The position numbers and the translations under genes were made by a program. Below the pieces are notes generated by a model. The model ran no database searches. It had not been told where the DNA came from and worked only from the letters and a program-made list of their open reading frames with translations. Positions 54,017 to 64,000 of a DNA stretch of 64,000 nucleotides are shown piece after piece. The stretch comes from Oikopleura dioica (lineage: Eukaryota > Chordata > Appendicularia > Copelata > Oikopleuridae): the NCBI GenBank assembly GCA_907165135.1, contig CAJRAX010000010.1:1-64000 (forward strand), read 5' to 3'. Positions within the stretch are counted from its first letter, which is position 1. Each line of letters begins with the position of its first letter.

Positions 54017-57000
54017 GTAAATCATCTGAAAACGCCAAAAAACGCATCAGAATTTTTTTTTTAATTTTTTTTTTATTTCGATGAATTGTAAATCATCTTG
54101 AAACGCCAAAAAACGCATCAGAATTTTTCTTAATTTTTTCGTTTATTTTTATGAACTGTAAATCAAATGAAAACGTCAAAAAACTTATCAGAATTTTTCT
54201 TAATTTTTTTTATATTTTTAAGAACTGTAAACCATCTGAAAACGCCAAAAAACGCATCAGAATTTATATTTATTTTTTTTCTATTTTTATGAACTGTAAA
54301 TCATCTGAAAACGCAAAAAACGCAACAGAATTTATATTTATTTTTTTTTATTTTTATGAACTGTAAATCATTTAAAAACGCCAAAAAACGCATCAGAATT
54401 TTTCTTAATTTTTTTCGATTTTTTGAACTGTAAATTATCTGAAAACGCCAAAAACGCATCAGAATTTTTTAATTTTTTATTTTTTGAACTGTAAATTATC
54501 TGAAAACGCCAAAAACGCATCAGACTTTCTATTTATTTTTTTATTTTTATGAACTGTAAATCATCTGAAAACGCCAAAAACGCATCAGAATTTTTTTATT
54601 TTTTTCATTTTTATGAACTGTAAATTATCTGAAAACGCCAAAAACGCATCAGAATTTTTTTAATTTTTTATTTTTATGAACTGTTAATCATCTGAAAACG
54701 CAAAACGACGCATCAGAATTTTTTATTTTTATTTCATTTTTATGAAATGTAAATCATCTGAAAACGCCAAAAACGCATCAGAATTTTTTTATTTTTTTCA
54801 TTTTTATGAACTGTAAATCATCTGAAAACGCCAAAAACGCATCAGAATTTTTCTTAATTTTTTTCGATTTTTTTGAACTGGAAATTATCTGAAAACGCCA
54901 AAAAATGCATCAGAATTTTTATTATTTTTTTTTGATTTTTATGAACTGTAAATCATCTAAAAACGCAAAAAACGCAACAGAATTTATATTTATTTTTTTT
55001 TATTTTTATGAACTGTAAATCATTTAAAAACGCCAAAAAACGCATCAGAATTTTTCTTAATTTTTTCGATTTTTTGAACTGTAAATTATCTGAAAACGCC
55101 AAAAACGCATCAGAATTTTTTTAATTTTTTATTTTTTGAACTGTAAATTATCTGAAAACGCCAAAAAACGCATCAGACTTTCTATTTTTTTTTTTATTTT
55201 TATGAACTGTAAATCATCTGAAAACGCCAAAAAACGCATCAGAATTTTTTTTATTTTTTTTTTCATTTTTATGAACTGTAAATTATCTGAAAACGCCAAA
55301 AAACGCATCAGAATTTTTTTTAATTTTTTTTTTATTTTTATGAACTGTTAATCATCTGAAAACGCAAAACGACGCATCAGAATTTTTTTATTTTTATTTC
55401 ATTTTTATGAAATGTAAATCATCTGAAAACGCCAAAAAACGCATCAGAATTTTTTTTTATTTTTTTTTTTCATTTTTATGAACTGTAAATCATCTGAAAA
55501 CGCCAAAAAACGCATCAGAATTTTTCTTAATTTTTTTCGATTTTTTTGAACTGGAAATTATCTGAAAACGCCAAAAAATGCATCAGAATTTTTATTATTT
55601 TTTTGATTTTTATGAACTGTTAATTATCTGAAAACGCCAAAAACGCATCAGAATTTTTTAATTTTTTTTTAATGAACTGTTAATCATCTGAAAACGCCAA
55701 AAACGCATCAGAATTTTTCTTAATTTTTTCGATTTTTTGAACTGTAAATTATCTGAAAACGCCAAAAACGCATCAGAATTTTTTTAATTTTTTATTTTTA
55801 TGAACTGTAAATTATCTGAAAACGCCAAAAAACGAATCAGAATTTTTCTCAATTTTTTTTTTTATTTTTATGAATTGTAAATTATCTGAAAACGCCAAAA
55901 AACGCATCAGAATTTTTATTAATTTTTTTTTTATTTTTATGAACTGTAAACCATCTGAAAACGCCAAAAACGCATCAGAATTTTTCTTAATTTTTTATAT
56001 TTTTATGAACTGTAAATCATCTGAAAACGCCAAAAAACGCATCAGAATTTTTATTTATTTATTTTTTATTTTTATGAACTGTAAATCATCTTAAAACGCA
56101 AAAAACGCATCAGAATTTATCTTTATTTTTTTTTTATTTTTATGAACTGTTAATCATCTAAAAACGCCAAAAAACGCATAAGAATTTTTCTTAATTTTTT
56201 ACGATTTTTTGAACTGTAAATTATCTGAAAACGCCAAAAAACACATAAGAATTTTTTTTAATTTTTTTTTATTTTTTTGAACTGTAAATTATCTAAAAAC
56301 GCCAAAAAACGCATCAGAATTTCTATTAATTTTTTTTTTTATTTTTATGAACTGTAAATCATCTGAAAACGCCAAAAAACGCATCAGAATTTCCTTAATT
56401 TTTTTCGATTTTTTTGAACTGTAAATTATCTGAAAACGCAAAAAAACGCATCAGAATTTTTATTAATTTTTTTTTTTTATTTTTATGAACTGTAAATCAT
56501 CTGAAAACGCCAAAAAATCCATCAGAATTTTTACCTTTTTTTTTATTATTTTTATGAACTGTAAATCATCTGAAAACGCCAAAAAACGCATCAGAGTTTT
56601 TTTTTATTATTTTTCGATTTTTTTGAACTGTAAATTATCTGAAAACGCCAAAAAACGCATCAGAATTCTTTTTTATTTTTTTTTATTTTTATGAACTATA
56701 AATCATCTGAAAACGCCAAAAACGCATCAGAATTTCCTTAATTTTTTCGATTTTTTGAACTGTAAATTATCTGAAAACGCAAAAACGCATCAGAATTTTT
56801 ATTAATTTTTTTTTATTTTTATAAACTGTAAATCATCTAAAACGCCAAAAATCCATCAGAATTTTAATTAATTTTTTATTTTTATGAACTGTAAATCATC
56901 TGAAAACGCCAAAAACGCATCAGAATTTTTTTATTTTTTTATTTTTATGAAATGTAAATCATCTGAAAACGCAAAAACGCATCAGAATTTTTCTTTTTTT

Positions 57001-60000
57001 TATTTTTATGAACTGTTAATCATCTGGAAACGCCAAAAAACGCATCAGAATTTTTTTTTATTATTTTTTTCATTTTTATGAACTGTAAATCATCTGAAAA
57101 CGCCAAAATACGCATCAGAATTTTTATTCATTTTTTTATTTTTATGAACTGTAAATCATGTGAAAACGCCAAAAACGCATCAGAATTTTTTTATTTTTTT
57201 ATTTTTATGAACTGTAAATCATCTGAAAACGCCAAAATACGCATCAGAATTTTTATTCATTTTTTTATTTTTATGAACTGTAAATCATCTGAAAACGCCA
57301 AAAACGCATCAGAATTTTTTTAATTTTTTTTTTATTTCGATGAATTGTAAATCATCTTGAAACGCCAAAAACGCATCAGAATTTTTCTTAATTTTTCGTT
57401 TATTTTTATGAACTGTAAATCAAATGAAAACGTCAAAAACTTATCAGAATTTTTCTTAATTTTTTTTATATTTTTAAGAACTGTAAACCATCTGAAAACG
57501 CCAAAAACGCATCAGAATTTATATTTATTTTTTTTCTATTTTTATGAACTGTAAATCATCTGAAAACGCAAAAAACGCATCAGAATTTTTAATTATTTTT
57601 TTTTTTATTTTTATGAACTGTAAATCATCTGAAAACGCAAAAAACGCATCAGAATTTATATTTATTTTTTTATTTTTATGAACTGTTAATCATTTAAAAA
57701 CGCCAAAAACGCATCAGAATTTTTCTTAATTTTTTCGATTTTTTTGAACTGTAAATTATCTGAAAACGCCAAAAACGCATCAGAATTTTTTTAATTTTTT
57801 TTATTTTTTGAACTGTAAATTATCTGAAAACGCCAAAAACGCATCAGACTTTCTATTAATTTTTTTATTTTTATGAACTGTAAATCATCTGAAAACGCCA
57901 AAAACGCATCAGAATTTTTTTATTTTTTTCATTTTTATGAACTGTAAATTATCTGAAAACGCCAAAAAACGCATCAGAATTTTTTTTAATTTTTTTTTTA
58001 TTTTTATGAACTGTTAATCATCTGAAAACGCAAAACGACGCATCAGAATTTCTTTATTTTTATTTCATTTTTATGAACTGTAAATCATCTGAAAACGCCA
58101 AAAAACGCATCAGAATTTTTCTTAATTTTTTTCGATTTTTTTGAACTGGAAATTATCTGAAAACGCCAAAAAATGCATCAGAATTTTTATTATTTTTTTT
58201 TTGATTTTTATGAACTGTTAATTATCTGAAAACGCCAAAAACGCATCAGAATTTTTTTAATTTTTTTTTATGAACTGTTAATCATCTGAAAACGCCAAAA
58301 ACGCATCAGAATTTTTCTTAATTTTTTCGATTTTTTGAACTGTAAATTATCTGAAAACGCCAAAAACGCATCAGAATTTTTTTAATTTTTTTATTTTTAT
58401 GAACTGTAAATTATCTGAAAACGCCAAAAACGAATCAGAATTTTTCTCAATTTTTTTTATTTTTATGAATTGTAAATTATCTGAAAACGCCAAAAACGCA
58501 TCAGAATTTTTATTAATTTTTTTATTTTTATGAACTGTAAACCATCTGAAAACGCCAAAAACGCATCAGAATTTTTCTTAATTTTTTTATTTTTTATGAA
58601 CTGTAAATCATCTGAAAACGCCAAAAAACGCATCAGAATTTTTATTTATTTATTTTTTATTTTTATGAACTGTAAATCATCTTAAAACGCAAAAAACGCA
58701 TCAGAATTTATCTTTATTTTTTTTTTATTTTTATGAACTGTTAATCATCTAAAAACGCCAAAAACGCATAAGAATTTTTCTTAATTTTTACGATTTTTTG
58801 AACTGTAAATTATCTGAAAACGCCAAAAACACATCAGAATTTTTTTAATTTTTTTTATTTTTTGAACTGTAAATTATCTAAAAACGCCAAAAACGCATCA
58901 GAATTTCTATTAATTTTTTTATTTTTATGAACTGTAAATCATCTGAAAACGCCAAAAAACGCATCAGAATTTTTTTTTCATTTTTATGAACTGTAAATCG
59001 TCTAAAAACGCGAAAAAACGCATCAGAATAATTTTGCAATTTTCATGAACTAAACATCGTCTAAAAACGCGAAAAAACGCATCAGATTATCTTCTTGATT
59101 TTTATGAACTAAACATCGTCTAAAAACGCGAAAAAACGAATCAGAATATTTTCGCGATTTTTATGAACTAAACATCTTCTAAAAACGCGCATCAGAATGT
59201 TTTCTCGATTTTTATGAACTAAACATCGTCTCAAAACGCGAAAAAAACGCATCAGAATATTTTCGCAATTTTAATTAACTAAACATCGTCTAAAAACGCG
59301 AAAAAACGCATCAGAATATTTTCGCGATTTTGATGAACTAAACATCGTCTAAAAACGCAAAAAACGCATAAGAAAGTTTTCTTGATTTTTATGAACTTAA
59401 CATCGTCTAAAAACGCGAAAAAACCTATCAGAATATCTTCGCGATTTCTATGAATTAAACATCGTCTAAAAACGCAAAAAAAACGCATCAGAATATTTTT
59501 TTGATTTTTATGAAATAAATATCGTCTAAAAACGCGTAATAACGCATCAGACTTTCTATTAATTTTTTTTTTTATTTTTATGAACTGTAAATCATCTGAA
59601 AACGCCAAAAAACGCATCAGAATTTTTTTTATTTTTTTTTTCATTTTTATGAACTGTAAATTATCTGAAAACGCCAAAAAACGCATCAGAATTTTTTAAT
59701 TTTTTTTTTATTTTTATGAACTGTTAATCATCTGAAAACGCAAAACGACGCATCAGAATTTCTTTATTTTTATTTCATTTTTATGAACTGTAAATCATCT
59801 GAAAACGCCAAAAAACGCATCAGAATTTTTCTTAATTTTTTCGATTTTTGAACTGGAAATTATCTGAAAACGCCAAAAATGCATCAGAATTTTTATTATT
59901 TTTTTGATTTTTATGAACTGTTAATTATCTGAAAACGCCAAAAACGCATCAGAATTTTTTTAATTTTTTTATGAACTGTTAATCATCTGAAAACGCCAAA

Positions 60001-61524
60001 AAACGCATCAGAATTTTTCTTAATTTTTTCGATTTTGAACTGTAAATTATCTGAAAACGCCAAAAACGCATCAGAATTTTTTAATTTTTTATTTTTATGA
60101 ACTGTAAATTATCTGAAAACGCCAAAAAACGAATCAGAATTTTTCTCAATTTTTTTTTTTTATTTTTATGAATTGTAAATTATCTGAAAACGCCAAAAAA
60201 CGCATCAGAATTTTTATTAATTTTTTATTTTTATGAACTGTAAACCATCTGAAAACGCCAAAAAACGCATCAGAATTTTTCTTAATTTTTTATTTTTATG
60301 AACTGTAAATCATCTGAAAACGCCAAAAAACGCATCAGAATTTTTATTTATTTATTTTTATTTTTATGAACTGTAAATCATCTTAAAACGCCAAAAAACG
60401 CATCAGAATTTTTTTTTATTTTTTTTTTATTTTTATGAACTGTTAATCATCTAAAAACGCCAAAAAACGCATAAGAATTTTTCTTAATTTTTTACGATTT
60501 TTTGAACTGTAAATTATCTGAAAACGCCAAAAAACACATCAGAATTTTTTTCAATTTTTTTTTTTATTTTTTTGAACTGTAAATTATCTAAAAACGCCAA
60601 AAAACGCATCAGAATTTCTATTAATTTTTTTTTTATTTTTATGAACTGTAAATCATCTGAAAACGCCAAAAAACGCATCAGAATTTTTTTTTTTTTTTTC
60701 ATTTTTATGAACTGTTAATCATCTGAAAACGCAAAACGACGCATCAGAATTTCTTTATTTTTATTTCATTTTTATGAACTGTAAATCATCTGAAAACGCC
60801 AAAAACGCATCAGAATTTTTCTTATATTTTTTTCGATTTTTTTGAACTGGAAATTATCTGAAAACGCCAAAAAATGCATCAGAATTTTTATTATTTTTTT
60901 TTTGATTTTTATGAACTGTTAATTATCTGAAAACGCCAAAAACGCATCAGAATTTTTTAATTTTTTTATGAACTGTTAATCATCTGAAAACGCCAAAAAC
61001 GCATCAGAATTTTCTTAATTTTTTCGATTTTTTGAACTGTAAATTATCTGAAAACGCCAAAAACGCATCAGAATTTTTTAATTTTTTTATTTTTATGAAC
61101 TGTAAATTATCTGAAAACGCCAAAAAACGAATCAGAATTTTTCTCAATTTTTTTTATTTTTATGAATTGTAAATTATCTGAAAACGCCAAAAAACGCATC
61201 AGAATTTTTATTAATTTTTTTTTTATTTTTATGAACTGTAAACCATCTGAAAACGCCAAAAAACGCATCAGAATTTTTCTTAATTTTTTTTTATATTTTT
61301 ATGAACTGTAAATCATCTGAAAACGCCAAAAAACGCATCAGAATTTTTATTTATTTATTTTTTATTTTTATGAACTGTAAATCATCTTAAAACGCAAAAA
61401 ACGCATCAGAATTTATCTTTATTTTTTTTTTATTTTTATGAACTGTTAATCATCTAAAAACGCCAAAAAACGCATAAGAATTTTTCTTAATTTTTTACGA
61501 TTTTTTGAACTGTAAATTATCAGC
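54017..61524 (+). repeat. Tandem satellite array, block 4 (7.5 kb)
   Basis: Same satellite, plus orientation. A higher-order block of about 670 bp, marked by CAAAACGACGCATCAG, then GAACTGGAAATTATC, ATGCATCAG, CGAATCAG and AAACCATCTG monomers, occurs three times (about 57995-58660, 59705-60365, 60705-61375). It includes a divergent monomer island listed separately. No genes. Confidence 0.96.
58985..59550 (+). repeat. Island of divergent satellite monomers
   Basis: About nine monomers of about 59 bp with AACTAAACATCGTC in place of AACTGTAAATCATC, AAAAACGCG in place of AAAACGCC, and a mixed linker (for example ATATTTTCGCGATTTTTATG) without long T runs. The monomers differ more from one another than those in the main array. 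The flanks are ordinary satellite. Confidence 0.9.
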
Positions 61525-62225
61525 GTTCATAAAAATAAAAAATAAATAAATAAAAATTCTGATGCGTTTTTTGGCGTTTTCAGATGATTTACAGTTCATA
61601 AAAATAAAAAATTAAGAAAAATTCTGATGCTTTTTTTGGCGTTTTCAGATGGTTTACAGTTCATAAAAATAAAAAATTAATAAAAATTTGATGCGTTTTT
61701 TGGCGTTTTCAGATAATTTACAATTCATAAAAATAAAAAAAAAAAATTGAGAAAAATTCTGATTCGTTTTTTGGCGTTTTCAGATAATTTACAGTTCATA
61801 AAAATAAAAAAAAAATTAAAAAAAATTCTGATGCGTTTTTTGGCGTTTTCAGATAATTTACAGTTCAAAAAAATCGAAAAAAATTAAGAAAAATTCTGAT
61901 GCGTTTTTTGGCGTTTTCAGATGATTAACAGTTCATAAAAAAAAAAAATTAAAAAAAATTCTGATGCGTTTTTTGGCGTTTTCAGATAATTAACAGTTCA
62001 TAAAAATCAAAAAAAAAATAATAAAAATTCTGATGCATTTTTTGGCGTTTTCAGATAATTTCCAGTTCAAAAAAATCGAAAAAAATTAAGAAAAATTCTG
62101 ATGCGTTTTTTGGCGTTTTCAGATGATTTACAGTTCATAAAAATGAAATAAAAATAAAGAAATTCTGATGCGTCGTTTTGCGTTTTCAGATGATTAACAG
62201 TTCATAAAAATAAAAAAAAAATTAA
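61525..62225 (-). repeat. Inverted satellite block 1
   Basis: Satellite in reverse orientation. Its monomer variants appear in exactly reversed order relative to 60705-61375 (CGACGC, GGAAATTATC, ATGCATCAG, CGAATCAG, AAACCATC, TTTATTTATTT), making an imperfect palindrome with a spacer of about 150 bp. Confidence 0.9.
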
Positions 62226-62788
62226 TTTTTTTTTATTATTTTTCGATTTTTTTGAACTGTAAATTATCTGAAAACGCCAAAAAACGCATCAGAATTCTTT
62301 TTTATTTTTTTTTTTATTTTTATGAACTATAAATCATCTGAAAACGCCAAAAAACGCATCAGAATTTCCTTAATTTTTTTCGATTTTTTTGAACTGTAAA
62401 TTATCTGAAAACGCAAAAAAACGCATCAGAATTTTTATTAATTTTTTTTTATTTTTATAAACTGTAAATCATCTGAAAACGCCAAAAAATCCATCAGAAT
62501 TTTAATTAATTTTTTTTTTATTTTTATGAACTGTAAATCATCTGAAAACGCCAAAAACGCATCAGAATTTTTTTATTTTTTTATTTTTATGAAATGTAAA
62601 TCATCTGAAAACGCAAAAAAACGCATCAGAATTTTCTTTTTTTATTTTTATGAACTGTTAATCATCTGGAAACGTTAAAAACGCATCAGAATTTTTTTAT
62701 TTTTTTCATTTTTATGAACTGTAAATCATCTGAAAACGCCAAAATACGCATCAGAATTTTTATTCATTTTTTTTTTATTTTTATGAAT
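62226..62788 (+). repeat. Satellite block in plus orientation between the inverted blocks
   Basis: Matches the monomer order at about 56604-57135, including the GAATTC monomer, ATGAACTATAAATC, TCCATCAG and AAATACGCATCAG variants. Confidence 0.88.
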
Positions 62789-64000
62789 TATTTTTGGCGT
62801 TTTCAGATAATTTACAGTTCAAAAAATCGTAAAAAATTAAGAAAAATTCTTATGCGTTTTTTGGCGTTTTTAGATGATTAACAGTTCATAAAAATAAAAA
62901 ATAAAGATAAATTCTGATGCGTTTTTTGCGTTTTAAGATGATTTACAGTTCATAAAAATAAAAATTAAAAAATTCTGATGCGTTTTTTGGCGTTTTCAGA
63001 TGATTTACAGTTCATAAAAATAAAAAATGAATAAAAATTCTGATGCGTATTTTGGCGTTTTCAGATGATTTACAGTTCATAAAAATAAAAAATAAAAAAT
63101 TCTGATGCGTTTTTGGCGTTTTCACATGATTTACAGTTCATAAAAATAAAAAATGAATAAAAATTCTGATGCGTATTTTGGCGTTTTCAGATGATTTACA
63201 GTTCATAAAAATGAAAAAAAAAAAAATTCTGATGCGTTTTTTGGCGTTTCCAGATGATTAACAGTTCATAAAAAAAAAAAAAGAAAAATTCTGATGCGTT
63301 TTTTTGCGTTTTCAGATGATTTACATTTCATAAAAATAAAAAAAAAATAAAAAAAATTCTGATGCGTTTTTTGGCGTTTTCAGATGATTTACAGTTCATA
63401 AAAATAAAAAAAAAATTAATTAAAATTCTGATGGATTTTTTGGCGTTTTCAGATGATTTACAGTTTATAAAAATAAAAAAAAAAAATTAATAAAAATTCT
63501 GATGCGTTTTTTTGCGTTTTCAGATAATTTACAGTTCAAAAAAATCGAAAAAAATTAAGGAAATTCTGATGCGTTTTTTGGCGTTTTCAGATGATTTATA
63601 GTTCATAAAAATAAAAAAAAAAATTAAAAAGAATTCTGATGCGTTTTTTGGCGTTTTCAGATAATTTACAGTTCAAAAAAATCGAAAAAAAATAAAAAAA
63701 ATTCTGATGCGTTTTTTGGCGTTTTCAGATGATTTACAGTTCATAAAAATAAAAAAAAAAGGTAAAAATTCTGATGGATTTTGGCGTTTTCAGATGATTT
63801 ACAGTTCATAAAAATAAAAAATTAATAAAAATTCTGATGCGTTTTTTTGCGTTTTCAGATAATTTACAGTTCAAAAAATCGAAAAAATTAAGGAAATTCT
63901 GATGCGTTTTTTGGCGTTTTCAGATGATTTACAGTTCATAAAAATAAAAAATTAATAGAAATTCTGATGCGTTTTTTGGCGTTTTTAGATAATTTACAGT
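62789..64000 (-). repeat. Inverted satellite block 2 (runs off the right edge)
   Basis: Reverse-orientation satellite joined abruptly in mid-monomer at 62788/62789. Its left part corresponds to about 56085-56225 inverted and the rest to about 56285-57320 inverted, including the rare linker containing ACCTTTTT. Its middle also forms a palindrome with 62226-62788. Confidence 0.88.

Overview
This is a eukaryotic, very AT-rich, satellite-dominated window, most likely from an invertebrate animal (inference from the style of the retroelements; the species cannot be named from this sequence). There are no ordinary cellular genes, tRNAs or rRNAs. About 39 kb of the 64 kb is one tandem satellite with a monomer of about 60-70 bp: a conserved core around GAACTGTAAATYATCTG plus two ACGC blocks, joined by a variable T-rich linker. 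LTR retrotransposons have inserted into it. All coding capacity in the window is retroelement gag/pol.

Layout: 1-5863 is the 5' part of a minus-strand Ty3/gypsy-type element (A; its 3' end lies beyond the left edge), riddled with one-base homopolymer contractions. 5864-28752 is satellite. 28753-36958 is a complete minus-strand element of the same family (B) with near-identical LTRs, a GAAAA target duplication, an uninterrupted gag and an uninterrupted 1457-residue protease-RT-RNase H-integrase ORF; it looks intact. 36959-40278 is satellite. 40279-48556 is a plus-strand element of a related but diverged family (C) with an AACTG duplication, intact gag, and a pol broken by one frameshift and one in-frame stop. 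48557-48774 is a satellite remnant. 48775-49782 (D) and 52695-54016 (E) are two solo LTRs of two further related families, both flanked by GTAAA. Satellite fills the rest, including an island of a divergent monomer (about 58985-59550) and inverted blocks near the right end (61525-64000).

How it works together: in B and C, Gag (coiled coil plus two CCHC knuckles) is followed by pol in the -1 frame. Each gag/pol junction has an in-phase classical slippery heptamer, a 7-nt spacer and a hairpin, with different stems in the two families. Both pols end, after the integrase GPY/F module and an acidic serine-rich linker, in a homologous C-terminal domain whose last part resembles a SAP DNA-binding motif. 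Since SAP motifs bind AT-rich DNA and all five insertions sit in the core of an AT-rich satellite monomer, I propose it as an integration-targeting module. The LTR families also share two small stem-loops whose loops are conserved while their stems covary.

Data caution: homopolymer lengths look unreliable in parts of the window (element A, and whole blocks of satellite), so frameshifts there should not be read as biological without raw reads.
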